Assembly (NCBI GenBank): GCA_905234735.1
Contig: CAJOJA010000012.1
Span: forward strand, 1 to 64,000
DNA: 64,000 bases
Source: an uncultured Bacteroidaceae bacterium
Lineage (GTDB): Bacteria > Bacteroidota > Bacteroidia > Bacteroidales > Bacteroidaceae
Reading direction: 5' to 3'
This document shows positions 34,808 to 43,986 of the stretch, one piece after another. The notes beneath the pieces are model-generated. The model did not search any database and was not told where the DNA came from. It worked only from the letters and a program-made list of their open reading frames with translations. Numbering within the stretch: position 1 is the stretch's first letter; the number at the start of each line of letters is the position of its first letter. Both the position numbers and the translations under genes were made by a program.

Positions 34808-36032
34808 AGGTTCGTTCGTTTATTTTTTTATTGTTTATGCTCAATTGCAGTATCTCTTGTGTGGCTGAGCTGATACGATAGTGGTCATCGATGCGGTGGC
34901 CGACAACCCACACGATGTTGTCGCCCTGACAAACGAGCCATTGACGCTGTCGCTCGAAGACGGACAGACCGCGTTCGGCCAGGAAGTCAGCAAGCAGACG
35001 GGTTCTACCCTTCATTCCGAAGGGACGGAAACGGTCGCCAGGACGAGGGTGGCGTATCGTGAGCTCGTGACTCACGAGTCGGGCGTCGACGACACACGTG
35101 TCGTGGGGCATTGACTCACGTGTAACCCAGGCAAGTGGATCGGGAACTTTGAAGCGATGCGTCGTGAGGCATGGCAGCGGCTCTCCCGTAGTCTTCGCCT
35201 CGACTACGAGATGTCCGGCCTGAAACGTCGCGCGGTGGGTGGGACTCTCAAATGTGGCACCCGAACGTTGGCTCTGCCACATCTGTTGCTCTTGTGAGGG
35301 CGTGAATCCCAGACCGTGAAGGCGTTCGTGGAGCGTCGTACGAGAGAGGGCGGTGCTTATATCTACACCACGTTGGAAGTAGGGTAGTGCTTCGGCTACG
35401 TGCTGGGCGGCTTCGGCTATGTGCTGTACGGCTTGTGGATTGAGTTGCTGCAGCAGTGGCACGACGTCCAGTCGGATGCGATTGCGCAGGGCATTGCGTT
35501 CCAAATTGGTGCTATCTGTGACATAGTCCTGGCCTCGGCTGTCGAGATACTGCAGAATGTCGGCCTTGCTTGTGTGTAACAGTGGGCGAACGATGTGGCC
35601 GTTGCGTTCTTGCATCCCTGCCAATCCTCTTAGACCTGTGCCACGAATGAGGTTGAGCAGCAGGGTCTCAGCTTGATCCTCACGGTGGTGGGCAACGGCA
35701 ATGTCGTCGGCTCCCAGCTGTTGGCGCATCTCCTCGAACCACGCGTAGCGCAGTTCCCGTGCAGCCATCTCCAGGCTCACGTGCTGCTGGGCGGCATACG
35801 CGCGCGTTTCGAAGTGCTTGATGTGCAGGGTGATGTTGAGCCGTTGGCAGAGAAGGGTGACGAAGTACTCGTCGCGGTCCGACTCCTCTCCGCGAAGATG
35901 AAAGTTGCAATGTAGTGCTTGCAGGTCGGCTCCCTGTTCGTGCAGCATGCATAGCAGAGCCACCGAATCAGCCCCACCGCTCAGCGCAACCAGGATGCGC
36001 CCCTCAGGTTGATAGCTATTCCGCAAGTCCAT
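34797..36032 (-). CDS. tilS: tRNA(Ile)-lysidine synthetase
   Basis: TilS changes C34 of tRNA-Ile(CAU) to lysidine so that it reads AUA codons. The PP-loop SGGADS (residues 18-23) and HCNFHLRGEESDRDE block are clear, as are HHREDQAETLLLNLIRGTGLRGL and, near the C-terminus, GMKGRTRLLADFLAERGL of the TilS C-terminal domain. The N-terminus is about 10 residues shorter than usual, because the ATG at 36032 lies inside the end of the upstream TPR gene (17-base overlap). 411 residues. Confidence 0.92.
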   Translation of the reverse strand: MDLRNSYQPEGRILVALSGGADSVALLCMLHEQGADLQALHCNFHLRGEESDRDEYFVTLLCQRLNITLHIKHFETRAYAAQQHVSLEMAARELRYAWFEEMRQQLGADDIAVAHHREDQAETLLLNLIRGTGLRGLAGMQERNGHIVRPLLHTSKADILQYLDSRGQDYVTDSTNLERNALRNRIRLDVVPLLQQLNPQAVQHIAEAAQHVAEALPYFQRGVDISTALSRTTLHERLHGLGFTPSQEQQMWQSQRSGATFESPTHRATFQAGHLVVEAKTTGEPLPCLTTHRFKVPDPLAWVTRESMPHDTCVVDARLVSHELTIRHPRPGDRFRPFGMKGRTRLLADFLAERGLSVFERQRQWLVCQGDNIVWVVGHRIDDHYRISSATQEILQLSINNKKINERTYET

Positions 36033-37668
36033 CCAATAGTTTCTGTGCCAAAGTGTCTCCCAGTTCTATGGCCTTCTGCAACTGCTTGCGTGCACCAGTC
36101 TTATCCCCCTTTTCGCGTAGGCAGATGCCCCACAGACGATAGGCGTCAGGGAAGTCGGCATCGAGTTCTGCAGCGCGTTGGCATTCGGTGATAGCTGTGT
36201 CGAGGTCGCCTAGACGGATGAGCAGAACTGCCGACTCAGCATGGAACACGGGTTCCTGGGGAGCAAGAGCAAGGGCTCGCTGAATATCGTTGACGGCAGG
36301 ACCAAACATGCGGACCTGCACCTCCATCTGCTCCCGCTGGTAGTAGAACTCGGCAGTCAGCTGTTGTCCGACCATCAGGTGTTCGTATTCGTTCTGGTCG
36401 CTGATGGCTTCGCGCAGGCGTCCCATATCGCGCAGCGTATTGCTACGCAGGTAGAGGTATGGGGCAGCTTCTGTCGGATATGGTTTCGCGAAACAGACCA
36501 AGGCGCTGTCGTTCAGGGCCAGCAGTTCCTCGTTGTCGGCCTGTAGGTTGCGCTTGCATTGCCAGGCATAGAGGAAGAACTCGGCGGAGCGCATCGGCGT
36601 CTGGCTTAATTCCATGAAGTGCTTGTAGGCTTCGTTGTACTGCTTTTGGGCATAGAGGACATTGGCCTTGTGCAGGGTGTAGAGGGGTTGCGGATTCTTC
36701 TGGATGGCCTCGTTGATGTCGGTCAGGGCCTGTTCCAGCGTCCAGCCTTCGTTGGTCTGTGGCTGTTGCAATACCTTATTATAGATAGCGCGTGCGCGTG
36801 CGTAAAGAATCTCGTCGCTCTTGGTAGGGAGTAGTTTCAGGGCCTGTTCATAGGTGGTCCAGGTGTCGGACAGACTGCCCATGACGGTTTGTGCTTCGGC
36901 CTTCTGCAGATAGCCTGTGGAGTTTTGTGGGAACAGGCGGATAAAGTCCTCTGCGTAGGTTATTCGCTCCTCTGGTTTCAGTGTGCTGGCTAAGTAGAGA
37001 AAGCTGCTGGCCTGCTCCTCGTCGGTGGGCAGCAGCTTGGGGATACTGCAATTGCGCAGGTCGGCATGGTTGGCATCAATGGAGCGTATGGTCAGTTCCA
37101 GGGCGAAACGGATGTCCAGAGCGTAATAGGGGGCATTGGTTGTTGTAAGTGGAGCCTGCAATATGCCTGCAACCTGTCCGCTCTCGCTGATTACGGGTGC
37201 GCCGACCCATTTAGGATTAGCCAGACTCTTCAATGTGTAGTAGTCGTAACTGCCGGCTTTCTCCACCTGGGTCACTTCGTCGGCTATGCCCTGCGGCATG
37301 AGGTAGAGCGTTTCTCCCTTGACGAAGGATTGTTGGGTGTATGGCAGGCAGGAGTTCTTCTTGATGCCCGTGGTTTGCAGACGAACGACGTTGTAGAGAG
37401 AACTGAACCCAGCAATGCGGCATACCTCGTATCGTTTGCCTCCCCACTTAATCCAAGCCTGTCGGGCATTCTGTATGGGTTTGAACGGAGCAACGATAGT
37501 CCCCGTATTGTCCGTAAAGAAAGCATACGTTTGCAGGGTGTCGCCCTGCTGCTGAACGGCACAGAGTGTGGCCAGGCTCTTCGTGGCAGCTTTCATCCAC
37601 TTGGGGCCGCCGGCCATCGCGTACATTGCCGCAAATATCGCTAATCCTATACCTATCAGTCGTTTCAT
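36016..37668 (-). CDS. Exported protein with trypsin-like fold remnant and TPR domain
   Basis: The 550-residue product has a signal peptide (MKRLIGIGLAIFAAMYAMA). Residues 25-205 look like a chymotrypsin-fold serine-protease region (segments GTIVAPFKPIQNA, SLYNVVRLQTTG, GAPVISESGQVAGILQAP), but the catalytic GxSGGP motif is replaced by VGAPVIS, so it is probably not an active protease. Residues 230-550 form TPR repeats (for example EPVFHAESAVLLIRLGDLDTA). I infer a periplasmic scaffold or chaperone-like role. It sits 5 bp after recN and overlaps tilS. Confidence 0.7.
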   Translation of the reverse strand: MKRLIGIGLAIFAAMYAMAGGPKWMKAATKSLATLCAVQQQGDTLQTYAFFTDNTGTIVAPFKPIQNARQAWIKWGGKRYEVCRIAGFSSLYNVVRLQTTGIKKNSCLPYTQQSFVKGETLYLMPQGIADEVTQVEKAGSYDYYTLKSLANPKWVGAPVISESGQVAGILQAPLTTTNAPYYALDIRFALELTIRSIDANHADLRNCSIPKLLPTDEEQASSFLYLASTLKPEERITYAEDFIRLFPQNSTGYLQKAEAQTVMGSLSDTWTTYEQALKLLPTKSDEILYARARAIYNKVLQQPQTNEGWTLEQALTDINEAIQKNPQPLYTLHKANVLYAQKQYNEAYKHFMELSQTPMRSAEFFLYAWQCKRNLQADNEELLALNDSALVCFAKPYPTEAAPYLYLRSNTLRDMGRLREAISDQNEYEHLMVGQQLTAEFYYQREQMEVQVRMFGPAVNDIQRALALAPQEPVFHAESAVLLIRLGDLDTAITECQRAAELDADFPDAYRLWGICLREKGDKTGARKQLQKAIELGDTLAQKLLDGLAE

Positions 37669-37673
37669 AGTCC

Positions 37674-39341
37674 CTATTTAACCTTAAGTAACGCCTTCGC
37701 GTTGTCTATGGCAGCTTGAGTAAGCGTGCTACCTGAGAGCATACGGGCAAGTTCCTCTACGCGCTCTTCAGTGGAAAGCCGAACGATGTGACTGGTGGTG
37801 CCAGTATCATCATCGGTTTTGTACACGCGGTAGTGGCAGCTACCCATAGCGGCAATCTGTGGCAGATGGGTGATAGAGATGACTTGGCGTTGCTGCGTAT
37901 CACCCATTTCCTTCATGATTTCTGCCATTTTCTCGGCAATGTGGCCGCTGACGCCTGTGTCTATTTCGTCAAAGATGATGGTGGGTAGTTTCACCATTCC
38001 GCTGATCATGGCCTTCAGTGCCAGCATCAAGCGGGCCGTCTCACCACCACTGGCTATCTGCGACAGTGGTTGCAGCGAAACATTTTTATTAGCTGTGAAC
38101 AGGAAGGTCACCTTGTCCTGTCCGTTGGGTGAGAAGGGATGGTCGGACGCGAGATTGACTTGGAATTGCACATTGGGCATACCCAGTGGGACAAGACGGA
38201 GTTTCATTTCCTCTTCCACTGTTCGTGCGGCTTTTGTTCGCATGGATGTAAGCACTTGGGCTGCCTTGCCCAGCGACTTTTTCACCTGGTCGATGTGTAC
38301 CTGCATCTCGCGTAGGTGTTCGTCGCTGTTCTCGATGACAGCCAGACGCTTGCGCAGGTCGTCTCGTATGGCAATCAGTTGTTCTTCATCTTCCGCATGG
38401 AACTTCTGCTTCAGGTTGTGGAGTGTGGAGATGCGTTCACTGACAAAGGACAGTCGTTCAGGATCGTAGTCAACGTTGTCCACATCGTTGGCCACTTCGT
38501 TGGTGATGTCATGCACCTCAATGTAGCAGCTCTCTAGGCGTTCGGCCAATTGTTGTGCTGCAGGAAAGACTGGGGCAATCGCTTCCAACTGCCGTTGCGT
38601 CTCGCGCAGACGACTCACGAGCCCAGTCTCATCATTGTCCAGGAGCATGTGACACTGGAAAAGTGTCGACTTTATCTCTTCGGCATGTTCCAGCATCGAA
38701 AGTTCCTGCTCGAGTTCCTCCTCTTCGCCCTCAGTGAGCTTGGCCTCCTCCAGCTGTTCCAGTTGATAGGCCATGTAGTCCAGTTCGCTCTTGTCCTTTT
38801 CTGCCTGCTTCCTTGCCTGTTCGTAGTCCTCGCATGCGCCGACGTATTCCTTGTATAGCGTAGAGTAGGTGGCTCGTTCCTGCGTGTTGCTTGCAACTGC
38901 ATCGAGCACCTGGAGCTGGAAGTCTTCCTTGTTAAGCAGCAGATTCTGGTGCTGGCTGTGCACATCTATGAGCATGTCGCCCAGTTCCTTAAGTTCGCTG
39001 AGCGAGGTTGGCGTGTCGTTGATGAATGCGCGTGACTTACCTGTTGCCGTCAGTTCACGACGGATGATACACTCCTGCCCGTCAAAATCCAGGTCGTGCG
39101 AGGTGAAGTAGTTGGCAAAATCGTATTGGGAGAGATCGAAGCGTGCCTCGATGACGCAGCGTTGTGCTCCGGCCTTCAGCATCTTCATGTCGGCTCTTTG
39201 TCCCAGCAACAGGCCTATGGCCCCCAGGAGAATGCTCTTTCCGGCACCTGTTTCGCCAGTGATGACAGAAAAGCCCCTTTCGAAGTCAATGTCCAACTGG
39301 TCGATGAGGACATAGTTCTGTATGTGCAGTGTGCGTAACAT
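37674..39341 (-). CDS. recN: DNA repair protein RecN
   Basis: An SMC-like ATPase of 555 residues that acts in double-strand break repair. Walker A is GETGAGKS (about 29-36), the signature IASGGETARLMLALK is near 430, and Walker B TIIFDEIDTGVSG near 455. Between them lies a long coiled coil (about 150-370). The start directly touches the stop of the DUF4835 gene, an arrangement common in Bacteroidales. Confidence 0.95.
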   Translation of the reverse strand: MLRTLHIQNYVLIDQLDIDFERGFSVITGETGAGKSILLGAIGLLLGQRADMKMLKAGAQRCVIEARFDLSQYDFANYFTSHDLDFDGQECIIRRELTATGKSRAFINDTPTSLSELKELGDMLIDVHSQHQNLLLNKEDFQLQVLDAVASNTQERATYSTLYKEYVGACEDYEQARKQAEKDKSELDYMAYQLEQLEEAKLTEGEEEELEQELSMLEHAEEIKSTLFQCHMLLDNDETGLVSRLRETQRQLEAIAPVFPAAQQLAERLESCYIEVHDITNEVANDVDNVDYDPERLSFVSERISTLHNLKQKFHAEDEEQLIAIRDDLRKRLAVIENSDEHLREMQVHIDQVKKSLGKAAQVLTSMRTKAARTVEEEMKLRLVPLGMPNVQFQVNLASDHPFSPNGQDKVTFLFTANKNVSLQPLSQIASGGETARLMLALKAMISGMVKLPTIIFDEIDTGVSGHIAEKMAEIMKEMGDTQQRQVISITHLPQIAAMGSCHYRVYKTDDDTGTTSHIVRLSTEERVEELARMLSGSTLTQAAIDNAKALLKVK

Positions 39342-40250
39342 TTATTTCTTCAGTTTTTCCCAATAGTCGCTAAGGGAAGTGTTGATACCGTATAGAATGT
39401 TGTAGGCTGCATCCTTCTCCTCATTGGTTCCCTGACCGCTGTAGATGTTCACTAGTTCGTCGCGCTTGTATTCCGTGAAAAGTACGGGCAACTGACTCAT
39501 GGTGCGAGCAGACTTGGAGGCATCTAGTAGGCTGAGAGCTTCGGTAATGGCTGCGCGTCCATTGGAGACATTGTCTGCCATTTGGTCTAACCCCTCGCGG
39601 TGATATTTGTAGACAAGCATGCGATAGTCCTCCATCGAGCCGTCGAGGTAGTCGTTGAGCAGGCCGAAGCGGTTCTTCGAGTCGTTGAACGACGACCAAC
39701 CGGGGAACCCCAGATTCTGCGCATTCGTCACGATGTTTTCTGCGGTTTGCAGATAGGGCGTACCTCCCTTTGGGGACATGGAGTCCATATCGTAGCCGAT
39801 AATCATATAGGCATAGTAGGCAAGCATGGCCGTCAGGTTGTTGTCGACGTATTCGGGGTTCCATTCCAGTTGGTCGGTCGTCTGGAAGTTGAATTGAAAT
39901 TCGGCATCGCGCACACTGTATAGCGTGGTGTTGTACGAACTGTTGAAGACGGGGCGGCTGCACGTCATCAGGAGGGTTGACTTAATCAAGCTTTCCGATT
40001 CGTTCCAGCTGCTTACGGTGATGTTGAAGTTGCACTCAATTTTCTCATTCTCGCGGAAGTGTAAGTCGGTCCACTTGTGATCATTGAGAAATGATTCGGC
40101 TTTCTCCTTCAGTGCATCAAATACCTCCGTCTTAGTATTCGACAGTTGGGCCGTGTTAATCACAACCTTAGCCTTTAATTCCTGGGCAAAGGCGCGAGGG
40201 ACAGCCACGAGCATCAATAGAAATGTTGCAAAAAGGATGTTTTGTCTCAT
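39342..40250 (-). CDS. DUF4835 family exported protein (T9SS-associated)
   Basis: A 302-residue protein with signal peptide (MRQNILFATFLLMLVAVPRAFA) matching the DUF4835 family, seen in VDNNLTAMLAYYAYMIIGYDMDS and the FNFQTTDQLEWNPEY block. The family is almost confined to Bacteroidota, lies next to recN, and is sometimes listed among type IX secretion accessory proteins (PorD); its biochemical role is unknown. It lies 21 bp after the DPP5-like gene. Confidence 0.85.
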   Translation of the reverse strand: MRQNILFATFLLMLVAVPRAFAQELKAKVVINTAQLSNTKTEVFDALKEKAESFLNDHKWTDLHFRENEKIECNFNITVSSWNESESLIKSTLLMTCSRPVFNSSYNTTLYSVRDAEFQFNFQTTDQLEWNPEYVDNNLTAMLAYYAYMIIGYDMDSMSPKGGTPYLQTAENIVTNAQNLGFPGWSSFNDSKNRFGLLNDYLDGSMEDYRMLVYKYHREGLDQMADNVSNGRAAITEALSLLDASKSARTMSQLPVLFTEYKRDELVNIYSGQGTNEEKDAAYNILYGINTSLSDYWEKLKK

Positions 40251-40271
40251 GCCGATAGGGATTGGTTCGCT

Positions 40272-42476
40272 TTACTGGGCCTGCGCGTCTTTCAACCAAC
40301 GGTCGAGCCACTGGAAGTAGGTGCGCTGCCAGAGAATGCCGTTCTGGGGCTTCAGCACCCAATGGTTTTCGTCTGGGAAGATGAGCAACTGGGCCTCGAT
40401 GCCTCGCATACGGGCGGCGTTGAAGGCCGACATACCTTGTGTAGCATTGATGCGGTAGTCCTTCTCACCGTGAATGCAGAGAATGGGCGTGTCCCACTTG
40501 TCCACAAAGCGGTGGGGAGAGTTGTCGTAGGTCTTGCGGGCACGTGCTGTCATATCCTTGTTCCATGGGGCATCGTCGTACTCCCAGTTCGAGAACCAGT
40601 TCTCTTCCGTTTCGGTGTACATGGCCTCGAGGTTGAAGGCTCCGTCGTGGGCAATGAAGCACTTGAAGCGACCCTCGTGATGACCTGCCAGATAGTAGAC
40701 GGAGAAGCCGCCGAAGGATGCTCCCACGGCTCCGAGATGATCGCGGTCAACATAGGGCAGATTGTCACAGGCATCGTCGATTGCTGCCAGATAGTCTCTC
40801 ATGCACTGACCTGTCCAGTCGCCACTGATTTCCTCTTGCCAAGCCAGTCCGAAGCCGGGCAGACCGTGACGATTGGGAGCAATGATGACATAACCCTGAG
40901 CGGCCATAATCATGAAGTTCCAACGGTACGACCAGAACTGGCTGACGGGACTCTGCGGTCCGCCTTCGCAGAAGAGCAGGGTGGGGTACTTCTTGTTCGG
41001 GTCGAAGTGAGGCGGTTTGATTATCCAGTAAAGCATATCCTCGCCTGTGGTGGTCTTTATCCAGCGTGGTTCGCTGCTGCCTGCTGCTATCTGGGAGAGG
41101 ATTTGGTCGTTCTCATGAGTGATTTGTTGCAGATCAGCAACAGTATCGTTACTAACAGAAGCGATATAGAGGTCAGCAGGATGGAAGTAATTGTGCTGTT
41201 CCATCAAGAGTTTCACTCCCTCTTCCTCCGAGGGAATAAGCTGCAGGCTTCCGAAGTCTGCCTGGTAGTTGCTGAGCTGTACCACATTGCCTTCGAGGTC
41301 GGTACGATAGAGGTTCTCTGTAGCGTGCCAAACACCTATATAATATAAGGTATGCGAATCTGAAGCCCAGCAGAAGTCATCGACATTGCTGTCGAACGTT
41401 TCCGTGACGTATTGTTTGGTACCCTCCTGCAGGTCATAGATGCACAGACGCAGGCGGTCGGCCTCGTAGCCATCGCGCTCCATAGATGTCCAAGCCACAT
41501 AACGTCCGTCTGGCGAGAACTTGGGGTTCTGGTCGTAACCGACGTTGCGGTCCTTGAGATCTTCATGTGTGTTGACATACTGATCTTTCAAGGTTTTCGT
41601 CGGGTCGAGCAGGTTGTCCACCTCGTATGGCAAGCATCCATCGGGCACCACACCAAACTCGCTGCGGTCTTTGCACAGGTTGACGGCCGAATCAAGGCTT
41701 CCGCTCTCTACATCGTATAGAAATATGTCGCTGTCGGTACTTACGCTGTAGGCCAGTCCTGTCTTGGTGCGACAGGTGAAGGCTATGAACTTGGAGTCGG
41801 GGCTCCATGCGAGCTGCTCGATGCCACCGAAGGGCTCCATGGGACATTCGTAGGGTTCGCCTTCGAGGATGTCTTTCTCCTCACCCGTCTCAAGGTCGAG
41901 GATGAAGGGGTGGGGGATACTTTCCACATAGTGGTCCCAGTGGCGATACATGAGGTCGGTGACCAGACGGCCCGTAGCCTTTGGCAGGTCAGCGGGGTTC
42001 TCCTTGATAATCTCGTGGAAGGGTACCTGCTTAATGAGGATGATTTTCTTCTGGTCGGGCGAGAAGAGGAACCCCTCTACGTTACCGTCCGTCTTGGTCA
42101 GTTGCTTGCGAGCCTTGCCGTTGGCGTTCATCGTCCATACCTCGCCCTTGGAGGCAAAGGCCAGTTTGTCGTCGGAGAGCCAAACAGGGGTGGAGCCGAG
42201 ACCGAGCAGTCCGGCGACAGAATCGCCGAGCGCTTGGCAATAGATGACGGCATTGCTGCGGTTCTCTTCGACGCTGTAGTAGCTGACCTGATAGGCCACT
42301 TGCTTGCCGTCGGGCGAAACGGCGTATGAGCCGATGCGTCCCATTGCCCACAGGGCTTCGGGTGTCATCTGGTCGCTTTCCAACTTGATGTCGCTACGTG
42401 TGATGATGTTCTCGTCAGTCTGTTTGCAGGCACTCATAATGGCTACTGCTGATAAAAGGATTACAAAGCGTTTCAT
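40272..42476 (-). CDS. S9 family peptidase, dipeptidyl-peptidase 5-like, lipoprotein
   Basis: The 734-residue product has a lipobox (LSAVAIMSAC, Cys17), a beta-propeller (about residues 40-440) and a C-terminal hydrolase with Ser in GASFGGF (about 587), Asp in HGEKDYRI (about 675) and His in DENHWVL (about 707). It resembles DPP5 of Porphyromonas gingivalis, which frees dipeptides from N-termini with a hydrophobic residue at the second position. A Cys17 anchor places it in the envelope. Together with the S9 peptidase at 26.5 kb it would complete periplasmic dipeptide release. Confidence 0.88.
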   Translation of the reverse strand: MKRFVILLSAVAIMSACKQTDENIITRSDIKLESDQMTPEALWAMGRIGSYAVSPDGKQVAYQVSYYSVEENRSNAVIYCQALGDSVAGLLGLGSTPVWLSDDKLAFASKGEVWTMNANGKARKQLTKTDGNVEGFLFSPDQKKIILIKQVPFHEIIKENPADLPKATGRLVTDLMYRHWDHYVESIPHPFILDLETGEEKDILEGEPYECPMEPFGGIEQLAWSPDSKFIAFTCRTKTGLAYSVSTDSDIFLYDVESGSLDSAVNLCKDRSEFGVVPDGCLPYEVDNLLDPTKTLKDQYVNTHEDLKDRNVGYDQNPKFSPDGRYVAWTSMERDGYEADRLRLCIYDLQEGTKQYVTETFDSNVDDFCWASDSHTLYYIGVWHATENLYRTDLEGNVVQLSNYQADFGSLQLIPSEEEGVKLLMEQHNYFHPADLYIASVSNDTVADLQQITHENDQILSQIAAGSSEPRWIKTTTGEDMLYWIIKPPHFDPNKKYPTLLFCEGGPQSPVSQFWSYRWNFMIMAAQGYVIIAPNRHGLPGFGLAWQEEISGDWTGQCMRDYLAAIDDACDNLPYVDRDHLGAVGASFGGFSVYYLAGHHEGRFKCFIAHDGAFNLEAMYTETEENWFSNWEYDDAPWNKDMTARARKTYDNSPHRFVDKWDTPILCIHGEKDYRINATQGMSAFNAARMRGIEAQLLIFPDENHWVLKPQNGILWQRTYFQWLDRWLKDAQAQ

Positions 42477-42489
42477 GATATTTTTGATT

Positions 42490-43953
42490 TTATTTCTTCC
42501 TTACAGGGTCGCAGGTAAGTCCGCACCCTAACTTATGGAATATCTTGCGGTCAACCTCGCTGAGGAGTACGGTGGAGTGAACCTGACAATGGCGAAGCCT
42601 GGGTAACTGTTCCAAAGCCTTGCGACAGTTCTTATCGTCTTGCGAGAGTACAGAGAGCGCTACCAGCACCTCGTCGGTATGCAAGCGTGGATTCTGCGCG
42701 CCCAGATATTCCGTCTTGGTCTTCTGCACAGGTTCGATGATGCTCTGTGGGATTAGTTTCAGCTCATGGTCGATGTCTGCCAGATGCTTCATGGCATTCA
42801 GCAACAGGGCTGCACTGCAACCCAGCAAGGGAGAGGATTTGGCGGTGATGATGGTGCCATCCTCCAGTTCTATGGCAGATGCCGAATGGCCTGTCTCTAT
42901 CTTACGTTCGTAGGCAGCGGTGGTAACACGACGATAGGCTGTAGTAATTTTTGCTTGGTTGAAGAGCAGGCGTATCTTGCTCACCTCTTTCTCGTTGTCT
43001 GCCCCCTCGGCCAGTTTGTTGGTAGCTGCATAGTAGCGACGTATGATTTCCTGTTTCGAAGCTTCGCAACATGCTTCGTCGTCCGAAATACAGAATCCCA
43101 CCATGTTCACTCCCATGTCGGTGGGTGACTTGTAGGGGTTTTCGCCGTAGATGCCTTCGAACAGGGCATTGAGGACGGGGAAGATTTCGATGTCGCGGTT
43201 GTAGTTGACAGCCGTCTTGCCGTAGGCCTCGAGGTGGAATGGGTCTATCATGTTCACGTCGTTGAGGTCGGCAGTTGCAGCCTCGTAAGCAATGTTTACG
43301 GGATGCTTCAGCGGTAGGCTCCATACGGGGAAGGTCTCGAACTTGGCATAACCAGCACGAATGCCCCGTTTGTTCTCGTTGTAGAGCTGCGAGAGACAGG
43401 TTGCCATCTTGCCGCTGCCAGGTCCTGGCGCTGTGACGATGACCAGCGGACGGGTGGTTTCCACGTAGTCGTTCTTGCCAAAGCCTTCGTCGCTGGCAAT
43501 GAGGTCGACGTTGTGGGGATAACCGTCGATGATGTAGTGAACATAAGACTTTATGCCCATGCGCTCCAGACGATGACGGAACTGGTCGGCAGCGTGCTGT
43601 CCGCTGTAGTGTGTGATGACCACCGAGCCCACCATAAACTGGCGTTGCATGAATTCCTCGCGCAGACGCAGTACATCCTCGTCGTAGGTGATGCCCAAGT
43701 CTGCTCGTATCTTGTTCTTCTCTATGTCTTCGGCACTGATGACGATGACAATCTCCAGCTGGTCGCGGAGCTGGGCAAACATGCGGAGCTTGGAGTCGGG
43801 CTTGAACCCGGGTAACACTCGCGAGGCATGGTGGTCGTCGAAGAGTTTACCACCCAGTTCCAGATACAGCTTGCCGTCGAACTCTGCTATTCGCTCGCGG
43901 ATGTGCTCGCTTTGTATCTTGAGATATTTCTCGTTGTCGAATCCTATCTTCAT
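42490..43953 (-). CDS. DUF1846 domain-containing protein
   Basis: A cytoplasmic protein of 487 residues of the DUF1846 family, seen by KIGFDNEKYLKIQSEHI at the N-terminus, FDGKLYLELGGKLFDDHHASRV, and the P-loop-like TAPGPGSGKMATCLSQ near 175-190. Structures of the family show a Rossmann-like ATP-fold, but the reaction is not known. 33 bp separate it from yidC, with short TTGAAAG repeats between. Confidence 0.85.
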   Translation of the reverse strand: MKIGFDNEKYLKIQSEHIRERIAEFDGKLYLELGGKLFDDHHASRVLPGFKPDSKLRMFAQLRDQLEIVIVISAEDIEKNKIRADLGITYDEDVLRLREEFMQRQFMVGSVVITHYSGQHAADQFRHRLERMGIKSYVHYIIDGYPHNVDLIASDEGFGKNDYVETTRPLVIVTAPGPGSGKMATCLSQLYNENKRGIRAGYAKFETFPVWSLPLKHPVNIAYEAATADLNDVNMIDPFHLEAYGKTAVNYNRDIEIFPVLNALFEGIYGENPYKSPTDMGVNMVGFCISDDEACCEASKQEIIRRYYAATNKLAEGADNEKEVSKIRLLFNQAKITTAYRRVTTAAYERKIETGHSASAIELEDGTIITAKSSPLLGCSAALLLNAMKHLADIDHELKLIPQSIIEPVQKTKTEYLGAQNPRLHTDEVLVALSVLSQDDKNCRKALEQLPRLRHCQVHSTVLLSEVDRKIFHKLGCGLTCDPVRKK

Positions 43954-43986
43954 AGGTTGAAAGTTGAAAGTTGAAAATTGAAAGTT